Positions 12,001 through 27,000 of a stretch of 64,000 nt of DNA are shown piece by piece. A program made the translations under genes and the position numbers. The notes beneath the pieces were generated by a model that saw only the letters and a program-made list of their open reading frames with translations, had not been told where the DNA came from and ran no database searches. Origin of the DNA: Paragonimus westermani (taxonomy: Eukaryota; Platyhelminthes; Trematoda; Plagiorchiida; Troglotrematidae). Every line of letters starts with the position of its first letter. Positions within the stretch are counted from its first letter, which is position 1. The stretch spans positions 142,664 to 206,663 of the forward strand of contig QNGE01000907.1 in NCBI GenBank assembly GCA_008508345.1. Reading direction: 5' to 3'.

Positions 12001-15000
12001 TCAATGGGCACGTCTTTCAATACAACCATCTTCATTGGTGATAAGTAGTAGGGGACTTTGGCTTTTTAGTATAAATTGAACATCATCCAGAATTGATCGC
12101 AGCTGTCGAATTCTCATGGACTTTCCAGTCAGCTCGTTTTGAATGAATAACATTAGTGGTGGTCAAGACAAGGCTAATGACTGCGGACACTGGTGGTTTG
12201 CTTGTCTCAACGTGCCTCGAAAGAGACCACGAACCGCCATCCTGGAGGTTTACGAGCAAGTTTAGAAACGGTGGGTAATTGCAGCCCGTTAATCCGCATG
12301 AAACCCTCAGGGTGGGACAACAACTACGTGGGCGTTGAGTCAGGTCACTCGTCATTTGCCTAGTTCAACCGAATTCTAGAGTGTCATCAACGCAGCGTTT
12401 GTAGTGAGACAAGCCTGTGATGCGCGCATCCAACGATGATGGGTCCTGATGGACCATCAGACTAACCAAGTTGATGGTAGGAGGGACTGAGAAAGTTTAA
12501 TGAATAACAATAAAGTTTACCAAAGAATATCAGTAGGAAGAGATGACTTACTGTGATTCGTCTTGACGAATTCACAAACGTCACTAACTGTTTCGCGTAA
12601 CTAGAAATCCGTGGGAAAGATTTGAACACCTAAGGAACAACTCAAATCAAGAAAATCAACGTCGTCTAAACTGACAAATGATTCCGATACTGCTTAAACA
12701 TGGCAGCAAAGAACTAAATGTTTTGACCAACTGAACACCAGATAAACACTCCTTTGTGTAGTGATACGCGAATGACAAACACGTTGTTCTGTGTACGTAC
12801 ATTCAATTAACAGTGACCAAGTCCAAATGTGGAATATTCGAGCTACAAACGCGGCTTGGTACCTCAGCTACTAGAACACTTGCTGTGATTGAGCGTGCTA
12901 GTCTTGTCACTGGTTCAAAGCCGGTGGAAGTCGATTTTTTTTACAGCGGGACCCCTTTTAAATTAACAGATCTACAACACTACTTATTGGTGACACCTTA
13001 ATCGTAAATAATCAACTGGGTGGTGAAGTTACGTTCGTAAAACCTCTCACAATATGACAGGTCTGAACGCTACAATAAAGCTTAAAAAATAACAACAGAG
13101 AACAGTACAGAATTAAGGAGGACACAAATTCTCACAGTATGGATGCTATCGAATTCGATTCTACGGTGGTTTGAACGGTCTCCAAACGGATGTGAGCACC
13201 GTTTGTGTGGTTCATGGAGTCATTAACGCCCCAGGAAATCAAGCTTCTGGAGTGAATCCATCAACCCTTAGATTCGTGTCGTACAGTGATCATTTGACTG
13301 CCGCTTTCAGACTCCGTTAAATTGCACAAAGCGCATGAAGTAGCAAATGATGGTTCGTCGATCTCAAAACGTGTTCCAGCCATACAAGTCGGTGTGGCGA
13401 GATCGATATGCCTATTGACACGTTAGAACTGCATAATCTAAAAACATGCGAGCAATCCGTTCAGCTGCTTTGTGGTGCTATTCTGAACACGTACAACGTT
13501 AAGAAGGCAATGATGATTCAATACAGACAGCCTTATTACACCATTTGTACTGAGGTGTTGTATACTATGCCATTTGGTGAAATGCCAGTGCCACGTTGAT
13601 ACCACACGTAGCGAAGGTTCACAAATGCTAGCGGGGCTCTGGTTACTCGAATACCGATTTCATCAGACAACACATCAGAGCAAATACAATTACCGAGGTA
13701 GGTCAATCTGAAAAATAACAAGCATCATAAAACACGAACAATTTGAAACCTTTAGGAAGCAGCATGACTGTAGCTAGTATGGAGATACTATTCTGCACGA
13801 CAGCAAAAGAGGGATGTGAACGTTTACAACGCTCTACGTGGCACTGCACATATTCGACAGCTCTAACCTAAGTAATCTTTTAGATCAAGTTAGTAAATTG
13901 ACTTACACACCTCAAGAGGTCTGTAACCAGCACTCGCACATTAACGTCTTCAGCAGACAAAAGGAGAAAAGTTATCGATACAACTTTAAAGTCAAACATT
14001 TTGCAAACCGTATTAAGGGATGACAGAAGAACCATGAGTACCGATACAGGCATAACCGTTGTAGCTGTAATAATCGACATAAATTTAAAAGGAGTAGTGT
14101 AAGAATGATTGGGATCAAACAGTAATTGGAAGCAAGCGGCGAGCAATAATGAAAAAAGCCCGGGGGCAACACACGCCAACACAAAAGTTCGGCTGACTAA
14201 TCAAGTGATCACAATTGATAAAAGCAACAGTCTAGAAGTCTTCGCCAATGGTTGGCTACTACGCTATCCACTTGCGCGCACCATTAGACACTAACCACTA
14301 CTCTCCTAGCTCAAAGAAATTGAGAACTCGTTTTAGTGGCCGGGTCTAAACACTTCTCGTTAGCTTTAAAGCTATCGTGTAGGACAACAGTTTCTGACCG
14401 ATTTCCTCAGAGCAGCTAGCACAAGTTCATAAGACAAACAAATGTATGAAAAAGTAACCGGAGATCACTCTTTGTTAAATGTGCTCGACAAACACGGACA
14501 ACGATTGCATAGCCGAACCGAAACAGAAAAGCAAGACTTGCTGATATTAAAGTTTACAAATAAATGAGATAGCTGCTGAAGATCAACAGGATTTTATCTA
14601 GGGAAAAAATTCAGTGATCTTGAGTCCAAATGGCTGCATATCACGCAACAAAAGCCAAAGTGGAACGTTGGTAAACCAACCAGGCTCAAAATAATTTAAA
14701 GCACTAACCTGATTCTTGACCAAGAGTGGGCACACCAGCAGTCCCAGTAGCGGCTACGTTGGGTTTTTTGTTGATCAGACTAGTGAAAAAGTTAGCTAGA
14801 ATACCCTCAGATGCACGGTTGCTGGGCACACCTCCCACTGCCGCAGTTCCACCAGCAACGCCAGAACTGGGTGGTGTGGGCTATAGAGAAAAACGCATGG
14901 AAAATCACACAGGGTATCAGTGTCTGTTCAAAGCTCACATATGTGAATTAATAATGACAACTGAATGTCTAGTGTCTGAATGAACCCAGTGGTCAATAAA

Positions 15001-18000
15001 AATTAGGAGCAGCTATTGCACAAATATAAAATATATGCGTCGCAAAATACGTTGTAATACGAAACATGACGATATCCGAGATCCCAAAAGAAAACAGAAG
15101 GGTTTGACCTTCAGCCAGGAATATATTTACTCCCAAATAAATAATAAATAAAATAAACAATAAATAAAAAGATAAAATAACAGAACAGCATCCGCGTGTG
15201 CGCACAGACCTTGTAAAGTTACGCTTTAATCGATGCGCTAAAAGCGAAATGAGTCAATCAACAGGTGAAGGAGAAACGTGCACAAGCGCGTTAGGGTGTG
15301 AAAAAAAATAAGACGCAAAATCACGAGATGTTTTTCGGATAAATCTCGAAAAATAAAACATTTGTGTGGAAATTAGATTTTCTCGAACAATAAGACCACG
15401 GGGTGTGAATATTAGGTAATTCATCTCGTCGGTAAAAAGGTACTAAACAAATTGCGTGTAAAATCTATCTGTCAACGATGAGTGTAAACGATCGATGTGT
15501 TTGTAGTAACTGCAAAAGTTGAAAAGGCATCATGTTTTGAGTGGAGTGAATCACGAAAATTAATTAGAACTGGTTCTGATGATGAATTTCATTAGAACAA
15601 TGAGAACATGCTAGTTGTGTACTCCAGAGTAACACTTTGAACGATCTACACAGCAGCAATAAAGAACAAAGGGCGCGATGGGAAGTAGGGGACCTAATGA
15701 GGACATCAGCAGGAGGATCTAAAGCACGTTTGGGAAGTCCCCTTAAATCGTGGATTTTGGCAAGATGAACTAAACCGTATAAATGAGCGGAAATCACATT
15801 CAGAAACATGCGTCCAGCGCCCCAACAGACATAATCAGCATTTGGCGGAATGGACCCAGACACGAAGAAATCGGAACAAGTATATCAATTTCTTTGGCCG
15901 ACACAGAACCGACGGAGACCGATAGTGGGTCTAAGGAACTAAGTCTAACTCAGGCTAGTGAAACGGTATGTGAACACGGGTGCCACACCTGATCAATTAG
16001 ACTCTGAGCAAGCACATCGATTTTCCAATTTCAGTTCTAACTACGCAATGTATAAATGCACTTCGAAACATGTGCACCAAAATGAAGGTCGTATTGTGAG
16101 ATACACTGGCTGAAATCAACATTAATCGATAAGCCGCAGAGCACAGCAAGATACAACTCAACCGAACCAAAGGAGATAGGATAGACATGGGAAGTGGTGA
16201 ACCAGATGACAAAAACAGTTTAATTATTCACGTAAAAACCATGCGAAGCTGTACTTTCACTTGGGTTTCTGCATGGAGTAAGTAGACAGTTATGACCAAA
16301 GGAACGAGAACAAAAATGCCCAGTGAGAATGCCGGTGTATAGACAGTGGATTACAAAACGAGTAAGCAGGAAGAATAAGGGATTGTGGTGATAATTACAA
16401 AAGCTACAATATATCGGTAAAACTACAATCACCCAAAGAATCAAGTTAACACGAAGTAGACCAGCATATCCTAACCCACACACCACATATAAATCTTAGT
16501 ATTCAGTTGAGTTAATCAACAACCTCCGTCGTTTGGAAGCGCCTTAGTCTCCCAGTCAGGAAGTTTGTACGCTACTTCAACTTAACTGCCACAATGTAGA
16601 CTGAAAGTATCGTTTGGTTCGCAGTCCAAAGACAACATGACTTTTGTCATCCTAATCGTATACAGAATGCATTAATATATATTCCGAAATCGAACCCCCA
16701 CTTGTAGCATATTTTAAAAAATCACTCTCTAGCTTAGAATTTATCATTGGACTCTTTACTTCTCGGTTCTGAGAGGTAAGGGTTCCCGCTGTCACACTAA
16801 CCAACTGCCCGACTGACCAGCACTGGCCGGTTAGTTTACGAAGGTCTCACCAACATCAACATCAAGAACACTCGTACATCAGTAGTTCGTGAGGTTAACT
16901 GCCACATAACCATGAACAAAAGGGGAGGAAGCGAGACATTACCATAAATGGTTATGCTTCTGTTCAAACATCCAACAAGGAGGTGTCTACACATTCGAAC
17001 CAAAAAATCGAGTTATGAGCGAAAGTAAGAAGTCATCAGCAGCTTCTTTACAACATCCATTGTCCCGCATCACTAAATTCACTTACTTTACGGACAACTT
17101 TCATCATCGTCATCATCACCATCATCATCATTGTGGTATACAATAACACAGTCAGAACTTCGAAGTCCGGATCAACGCTGATAAGCTTCCATTCGGACGG
17201 CCATCAGTGGTGCTACTGGGACACGAGGTTGGTCAGGGTGAAATCAGCTCAGTGTCAGGGAAAACAACAATTAGAGAAGTCATAATTCCAGATTCAAAGC
17301 GCATGTTGGGATAGTTTCTGAGTAAAGCAGGGTACTGCAGTCGATTCAGGAAAAATGCTTATCCTGTAACGTTACCACAGTACGAACTCATTCGGAAGGA
17401 TAAGAAATTTGAATGAATCCACGATGTCCAGAAAGTGTTCACACAAGTGAGACAAATGAACGAGAAGCAACTGGCACTATGGTTTTTGAATACAAGAGAA
17501 ATGGACACTGTAGCGACAGATGACAGCGATCAAAGCATTAGAGCAACATTCAAACAAGGAGAAACAATAATCGAATAAACCAAGCAAATATGCCAAGTTC
17601 TGATGTCGGTAGGGCAGAAGTGTTCAATTAGCAAGAAGGAATGTTTGGCAATCGTCTGCGCGCTGGACAAATGGAGGCCGTACGTAATGAGTTAACCGTT
17701 CCATGTGGAGATGGGCCACAAATCCCTAGAGGGAATCACGACTGCGAGAAACCTGAGAGACGAATTAGCCCAGTGAGCGTTGCGTATACAGCAATATGAT
17801 TTTACGGTCAATCATGTGGCTGGTTCAACTGATTGTGACATCGATTTTCCTTGTTGGCCGCGGGATGACAAGAAACGTTTTGACTTTCTGAATTGAGAGC
17901 ATGGTAATGGGGCAAGACTCAAAAACACTATTGTGTCCACAGCGTCAGCACAGGGTTCTCCGGGGGATGATTGACATCCTAGCAAGTGATGGGGAGATCC

Positions 18001-21000
18001 CAACAAAAACTAGCAGGCGGGAGCTGAAAACAATCGCTTCCAAATGGAGAAGAGTTAGTTTAAGTAGTGCGGCAATATAAATGTGAAAGTTTTGTCTTGG
18101 CAGCCGTCATGTGGTAGCCTTTTTGGGACAAATGAGGAGGAGATAAGTAGCAAACTGTCACGGAATGGAACACACCGAATGCACCAAAACGTATGATCTG
18201 CTGGAAAAAACGTACTGGCCGAAGATGAAAGGGGATGTAACAGTCTATGTACTTGTCTACCAATGGTTTTAGTTTTCGAAAGGTGTCAACAGAGAACCCA
18301 GCAGCCCTTACAGCCAATACCTGTGTCCGAAATCTGGGGATTTTGATTAGTGGATCTTATGGGTCCATTTCCACTGAGAGCTAGAGGCAACCAGTACGTT
18401 CTGATCATGACAGAAAACTTTAAACCTTTAATCAAAGCGAATGGCGTTCCAGACCAGAGAAATGGTGATGAAGCACATCGTGGCGAACCTCGACGTACCA
18501 AAGGCTATCTCAGCGGATCAGGGAACATGTTTTGAAAGCGGGGAATTCCGGACATGCATGTAGCAACTGGTAATCTCTCGACTCCCAGTGGATCAAGACA
18601 TTAGAATACGGCCACCATGCGATAATTCCGCCAGAGAATTAGTCGCCGAAAAAGGAGAGCCAAACACAACCGAGAAGCGTTGCGGGCACACGCAAAATAG
18701 CAATTAGCAGCTCAATGGCTCGGTGAAGCTAGTGTACAACCCGAGAAAAATGGAGAACATTGGGATCGTCGAAACACATATGTCAGCGGCCTGGACTCGA
18801 GAAAGCTACTGCTTAAATCGAAGAGTCCATATGTGATACTTCCCTAATAAGACCCGGCATACGCGATCGAGCGGAAGAATGGGACGAAACGGGTATATGA
18901 AGATGAATTGACAAAGCTTCATAATATGTCAACAGAGCGAGCCAGAGAAGGATCACCGAACTAGGGACCGGAATTGCGTCGGTCGGAGAATTCGAAGCAG
19001 GTGGCGAGAAATCAATGAACGGTAAGAGAGGAGAGTGTGTCATACAACGTACAGAATCGATAGCAAGGCACGAGTCAAACGCGAAAAACTAAGTCAACAA
19101 CGTCACAAAGGTCAAAAGCTGGAAGTGATGACTGGAAACATGGACATGCGCTGTACAAGATGACTCAACAGATATACTGACGACACACCACTGTCAACGG
19201 ATGTGGAGATACATCAGCAGTGCAAGGTAGTGTCTGAGTTCGTGGTTCTGTACATAACTATCACCGGATGTTCAGAAATAAACAACTTCAAGCACATTTT
19301 GTGGTCACGACACAGATAGCCAACGAAAAGGGAGACACGGACAAAAATACAAGTTAAAGTTTGAACCCAAGCAACCGTGTAAACGGTCGAAACAGGATCA
19401 GCCTGGCGGTTAACAATTTGCAACGCCACAGGTTGATTTGAACTGAATTTCCAACTCACCGAAGTCAGAGGAGAGGTCATGCGATCAACACAAAACGCCG
19501 GAATAGTAGCAAACTAACCTTTGCACGCATTCCAGAAGACGGAGTTCGAGGAGATCCCATGTTCTGACGTTGCCCGACAGCCGGACTACTGGAACCGTCC
19601 TGAGTAAGCATGGCGGCCGCAGAGGCCAGTTGCTCTAACATCGCTTCTGAAGTGGGACCCCCTCCAGCAGCGTTTGTTCCTGTGGCGCTCGCCTCTCGTT
19701 GTACCTTCGCAAGCAAGTGCGTCAGGAACGACTGTATCAGAGGAGACAGAAACAGCAACCGCTATGAAGCCGAACAGCACATTCTCTGCCGCTACGTCAG
19801 ACTAAATATAGTGCATGGTGGCCAGGGTTCAGTAAAGGTAACAGATCCAGTGAAGGGTCAAAATGAATAAATCGTTCAACAATGGTGACAGTCACGTGCA
19901 ATACAAGAATGAAACTCGAGAACAGCGTCCCTTTTAGAAAGAAGTTAACTGAGAAGTATATGAGAATGTGGGAGCTGTGATCGATAGTGAGTGGTGTTGA
20001 AATTATATCAACCGAAATTCAGCAATACTCATTGGTAATTAAAATACCGCCCTACACGTTCAACAATTTCTGCGTTGCTAGGTTGGGGCCGACCAAAAGC
20101 TATACATGGACGTACTTGCTCGTCCTGAGCAACAGTCTCCGGCTCACGATCTGTGGATCGACGTGGTGGGGGACGCGGAATCACATCATTGTACGCATCG
20201 CCACCACGAATCTGTGTGAAATTTTCTTCCAAGATGGCGATCTTTTTTTCACTATCCCAACCCGTTGGTCTGGATAGCAAAAAGAAACATGAAAGCGGCA
20301 TACACAAACATATACAAAATAATTAAAACAACATACAGCCGGAAATGCATGAACGATGAGTAACATGGGCTCTCCGTTGTCAAAGATGGAAGAACCAGTG
20401 AAATAGTAATGAAACAAGCAAAACTCGCAAAGTCATAGACAAGGGAGAAAGAGAGAAATGAAGTAGGGTTAGATTTCAGTAGGACAGTCATAGCGGAGTA
20501 GACAATCGAGAGGACACGTCAAAATTCGTCTACATTATAGAAAAATTTGGTTTTTGAAACATCACATGGTGCCTATTCAATATCGTTCAGTGACTCGCTT
20601 GCTTAGAAATCGACTCAACTGTTAAGGACACATAGTAGGCATGTGCATTTCAACTTGAACTTCAGACGAACGAACCAGAAGTTGACATTGAACGCACTCA
20701 ATTGTGTAGCTGGTGCGTGTATTCCAAAGGCGTACTCTAATAAACACTGAAATTCAACCGGGACTATACACGGTTTACCACGATCATTTACAAGCAAGTT
20801 TTCAATTTTCATCCTGCAAGTTGATAGCCGCTACGTGAAATACTCGGACGAAGGTGGGACAGATACTGTTCGACTTCAAGTCATTTACCAACCACGTGAA
20901 TTGGAAAAAATCTTATGTGGAATAACCATCGCATCAAGCTACAAGCCAACACATTCCACAAAGTGAAATCAACGCAAGCTTACACGAACACACAATCCCT

Positions 21001-24000
21001 TTCGACAACGTAAGCAGCCTGTGTGAAAGGGAACCCGTAGATGCGGTTTTGCAGATAGCGACTGAGAAGGTCACAATGCTTGTCGACTTTGACGGAAACG
21101 TAGAATAAAGCAGCGCCATCTGGAAGAAAAAGTATAAAAAAGGGCAACACGGAATGGCCAGAAGCGCAACGAGCCCGGTAGCAAATAAGGTGTTTGAGGA
21201 AAGGTATATATATATATATATATCGCAGTGAACTTTATATGGTCCTGAGTAAAAACAATGATTACAAAATGGACGAGTTTGCGGCAAAAAATAGTTCGCG
21301 TGCTTTCACATTTACAACACCGAATTCGGTCTTCATGATTGACACCACAAGATGTTTGCTGCCAGACAATAAACTAGGTGACACGTGAGCAATATGCTGT
21401 AAGACTGCCCAAACTCAAACAACGGGAACATTTCCGACACCCGGGACTCCAGTCTGCAGCAGTACGGCAGGTGAGGCGGGCATCGTTATAGGTTAACTAA
21501 ACTGGGGTCCCGAATAGGTCATTTTAAGATTGCCGGAACCCCGTCCGCCCAATTCTCGTGTCGTACAGTAGACTGATGGAATCCGTTATGTTAATTAGCT
21601 AGTCAGATAGAGAATCCACCATCAGGCCGCCCAGACATGAAAAGCAGCAAACACGAGTATCAGGGTTAGTGGCGGTGAGCCTGTGTCACAGTTAACGGTC
21701 TGGTGGAGGTGCTGCCTGTGTACCTCCACCCCAAATCCGCATCGCTGGAGACATTGTGGATGGCTGCGCGAACCTTTTCCACTTGGGTAGCAATTTGTCG
21801 ACAGATTTGTCCGTGGACCGCGAGCTGAGAGCGCGTGTGTCGAAAGCTAGTGCTCCTTCCGGACGTCTTGAAAGGCGTGTCTGGAAGAATCATAGCCTGA
21901 AGACGGCCACCAAGCTGTGTGTTTACCGTTCAATGATGCTGTCTATACTGCTGTATGGCAGTGAGACGTGGACATTGTACCAGCGGAACGTGAGCTATCT
22001 GAGCCGCTTCCATGTGCGGTGTCTGAGGCGCATCTTGGGTATTCGGTGGTTAGACATGATTCCGAACAGAGGTACTGCGGCGAGCGGACATGGACGGGAT
22101 GGAAGCCATGTTGATACTGAATCAGCTCCGTTGGCTCGGCCACGTCCGTCGGATGGGTGATGATCGTATCCCGAAGCAGCTATTGTACGGACAAGTGAAA
22201 ACAGGTAAGCGAAATCTTGGTCGCCAAAAGCGGGGGTACCAGGATGTTGTGCAGGTAAGTCTTTCACGTTGTAACATTGATTTTAGATGTTGGGAAGACT
22301 TAGCGTCGAACCGGACGACCTTGAGGAATACGGTTCGGGCGGGCGTCCGAAAGTTCACCGAGCAGTTATTGCGCGGCCTTGAGCGAAAGCGTGCGGTACG
22401 CAACGGAACCATCGGTGCCATAAATCGCGGTGACGTGATTGTATGACGTTGCGATATGTGCGGCCGCGAATGTGCTGGCCGATTTGGGTTAGTAGGTTAC
22501 CAACGTACTCACAATACAACGTCCGCGAAGAGGCGACGAGTACGTTAGGCTCAGGTGGGTCACATAAGCATACTCATTCCGCTCCTGTTAACGACTGCAT
22601 CGGCCAACAGCCTGGTCGTTGACAATTAATCCGCTCCTCTTTTCAGAAACTTGGGTGTCTGCGGTCTTCTATCCATTCTTTTGTTCGGCTTTATTGGTGT
22701 ATTGTATGAATGGTCTGCCTAGCTTTTCAAAGTTCAATGAAAAATTTGCTTCTCATCCCTATCTTCTCTGGGATGCACTAACCTGCACTCCTATACTTTA
22801 ATGCTTCCTGTGTTACACTTCACAGATCCTTCTTCTTAGTTTAGATCTCGTCATTGCAGCCTCTCTCTGTTTAGTCTCCGAGAGGTAAGAGTTTCCTTTC
22901 CTTATTAGCTAATCAACTGGCTAACCAGCATTGGCTGGCTGGACAGAAAGGCCCCACTGGCACACATCCCGGTCTTATTCCTTGGGGTTTACACTGGACA
23001 TGTGATGTGTGGATGGAACCGCAAGTGGTGCGGCGCAAGCCAAATGCGGTGATGGTTAAGCGCAGGCGTCCTTTGGCTTCGGTCACTGTGACAGGCTAAT
23101 CCGAATCGGATGCCGCCAATCACACTTAACAGTGTAATCATCGAGCTCGGTTTAAGCAGGGAAAACTATGCTGACCAACCCTGAACTACTGTCAGATAAC
23201 AACTGAGGAACTAAGCAGTTAAATTGTAAGTAAACCGGAGTGTCTTAGTGAGAGTAACACGAGCATCACAAATAAGGGCTGCGAAGTTGGACCCCATTGA
23301 CCTCGTACACATCTGTCTCCTGTGCCAAGGAACCCAGACTCCTCAGATATGTTTTCGGAGTCAGTTGACAGATCAATAGTACGTTGTTCTGCTGAATGCG
23401 GAGCCCAAGGATCTACTGTGTATATCAGAAAAACCACATTATGGGTTTCGGCGTCATTGGTGGGTAGGCTAGGAGTCTAATTGATTGAAAACGGATAGCA
23501 GAGCTTGTCCATTCAGATAAACTTTTCAGGCGACCATTTCTTTGCTGTTGCGGACAGGTCGCTTGAGACCGTTTTAGGCTTACTAACCTGAGTAGTATCA
23601 TGCCATCGGCTTGAAAAATACCTGACATGGTACCTATGAGGATAACAAAAGCACTTAGTGTGTTCACATGTTAATTTCAGTGTCACAAAAACGTCCGGTT
23701 GTCCATTAGAGGGTAGATTGGCTGTGTTTCGTGGGCTGGCCCATCCGCGCGGAAGATGCGTACCAGCCCTCAATAAACAACCTCCATGGCTACCCGTAGT
23801 CAGTCTGTAACAGCGGTCTTAGTACGTGGTCAACGCAATAGCCCAAAAGGCGTGTATACGTACAATCTCCAAATTCGCGATTGATAACCGAAGTGGTGAA
23901 AATCCAGCTGACGTTGGTTAGGTCACGTAATTCGCATGCCGACGTAGCGTCCATCGCACTGCACGTTACCCGATGTGATGAATGATGTTTGAAAAAAGTC

Positions 24001-27000
24001 GTAAGGCGACCATATAATGGGGGTCATGAAAGCTTTGACCACCTTGTCGGACGAAGTCGACGAGTGCCACCTGTAGGTGCACGTCCATCCATATTGCTGG
24101 CTGGAAATGCTCTTATGCATGGCAGTGCGTCCTAGTTGGTGGTGAGATGGCATTTGCAAAATCGCCGACCCTCAGTTGTTTTATTGCTTCTGTACTTACC
24201 TAGTTGTTAACCTCATATTTCGTGGACTGCCGTCAGGTGCAATGGTAGTCAGGGTTATAATATTCACGGGTAACGTTCAAGGCTAAAAGTGTGGCTACGC
24301 ATATACGTTCAAGCAGCTTCCTTCGGCAAGAAGTTATAGACTAGACTTTTGCTGCTTGAGCTCCGGACCAAGTTTTTCTGAGGTGATCGCTCAATGGCTG
24401 TCACTAACACCACGATAGGTATGGTCGGATAGTGGCATTTAAATGTTCAGTATTAATCACACTGTGAGTAAGGCTGAGGTTGTTCGGTTAATTAGAGAAA
24501 AGATAGAGACTGTCCTTGTAATTCATCTGATGACCCCACGATAGAGATTTTATAGTTAAGAGCAAGGCTAGAGTTAACGGTCTATTTTCGAAATAGGCTG
24601 ACCAGAAGTCCAACTAAATGTGAAGGTTGCGATCGAATGTATGTCATGATCAGTTTGCATAAACACCGTCACATTTAACATGTATCTAGTGATGCCGCAG
24701 AATGATACAAAACAGCACGATTTCGTAAACACTTGAAACCAATAAGCCTACAATATGCACATACACTTATGTGAGTAGCACTATCTCTGGTAGTAAAAAA
24801 AGACTGTCAAAACATCAGCGAGAATTAAGAAGGCCTGGACGGTTTTCTTTAAATCTCGCTACTTGTGGAGTAGGCAAGGTATCTACCAGGGTAATTAGAC
24901 GGATGTATGTGGCATATAACTCCAAGTTTTGCCGTACAGAGCACATTACGGAAGATACAGGACACCGCTCAGAAGAACTACGCTGATAACGCAAATGACC
25001 CATCATTCCCAATTACGGTGGACTGGTGTTGCTCGTGGTAAGCGACCATTGAAATAAGTGCAAACAGGAACGGGCCGTTGTGTGGAAGCGCAGCATCAAA
25101 CCGCTGAACATTAGCATGCCATACAAAAAGATACAGGCATGTCATTAATTGCAGTACATGTCGAGTCATTTGGGGTCTCTAACAGGTGATCCGAATACTT
25201 ATGAAGTCCCAAATCTGATAAGCCATACCTACCGGAACAGTCAGGGTATTCGCCATTCACCTGATCACCACGTGGTCTAATTCAGGTGTTGTTAACCTGC
25301 GTCCATAACGTCAGGTGTTGTGAATATCCACTCACAACCACCGCCGACTGCGCGTCTGCAATAGACGACCAAACGATCGCACATTTGAAGTTCCCCGAAA
25401 TACGTACTGGCCAAGTGCAATGTTACTCACTCGATTGTCTCAACTGATACGGGCTAAGTGATACGAAATAGCGATGGTCAAACCGCCATTGAGAAGAGGT
25501 CATGTTTCTGATACATACAGTAAAACGAACACCACACAGGCATTGTTCAGACTTTGTCTCAGTGACAGTTGAGGGCGTTTAGGGCACCATAAAAAGAACT
25601 GAAGGTTGTGAAGACAATATGTAATATCCCTACAATCTTAACAGGACTGTTTACAACAAAGGAAGGAATGAGAAGGCCCCCGTAAAGTGACAATTTACAC
25701 GTTAAAGGCGTGAAGTAACCAGTAGTTGAACCCAGTAAACATGATCCATATATCTCTGGTAGAGGGGGCAGGTAGAGCAACGTAGCTGGTCAGGTTGGGA
25801 TCATGAAGAAACCCTCACTAATTCCGTTAAATTAATCAACTACACCCAATTAAGTGTTGCTTATAACAAAGTCGTGCGGGAAGCGGGTGAACGAGCACAC
25901 CCGGAAAACACCCTCGGAGGTAATAAACACCGAGATAAACGCACACAAACTCTCATCTTGATTGCGGGATGAACATAACGACTTTGACTGAGTTGCACAA
26001 TTCATTGGGAATGGTCTAGGAACGACGGCCTCAGACGGAACTACGGGCAACCGAAGCGACTGTTAACTGCCTATAAGCGTTTTGATGTCCAGATTTTTGT
26101 CAGTTGAAAATGTGATCAGTGCATTGGTGACGTAGACGGAAACTTGTCCATTCTTAACAAGCCCGTCTTTTCAGGGTTTAGTGAGGTAATGCAATATCAC
26201 GCGAACCAGTAACCTGAAAGCGACAGAGACAGAAATGACACTTTGTAGTTGCAGCGTAAAATACGGATCCTATTCTTGAAAACTGAAATGACTGTTGGTA
26301 AACACCGATCAATCGGCTTCCCAAACAGACCGAAAAACTGTTGTTCGCTTTCACACCAAACTTCCACCATAATCAATGAAAAAAGAAGTGGGGAAATCCC
26401 GTGCTGGGGAATCGTTGCATTTCAACAGCTCGAGATAAGGAACTACCTCGGTTTCCAACGTAGATTAACATGGAACACGATAACTGACTAGTCGTGTCTC
26501 ATTATCAAATCAATTCGATTCGGAATAACTTAGCCATACCCCGGAAAGTTAAGCCCACCTACCACCTACGGTTGCATTAGAACTAAGTTAGTGACCAACA
26601 GAACCAACCAAACTACAGACTAGAGAATTCGGCTCATCTTACAATGCATTGAGATAAACTGTATAATGGCTCAACGTTTCTGTCTGTTTTGGTACTCATG
26701 GCTTGAACGATCTTTTATTAGTTATCGAGTGCGCGGTGAATTCATTCGATCTGCCCGCCACACCTCCAGAAAAAGAGTGGAGGCGTAGGCAGTAAGCAGC
26801 GACACAGCTTTCCTGACGGACACCCCATACAGTGGTGCTTGCCTTAAGCATGACACTGTGAACTGGTGACCGTGAACAGTGAAACCAATAGGTAGAATAG
26901 ACGCTATCTAGGAGACCATTCGGTTACAGTGCAGATTCAGTAATGTCGGGTGTGCGAATTTACCGAAATTCAACCATTTGGTTCAAAAATGTGTACCCAT

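Noticed and set aside
14726..14983. Plus-strand frame over dynein exon 9
   Set aside because: Antisense shadow of the exon; the minus strand carries the conserved helix and proper splice sites.
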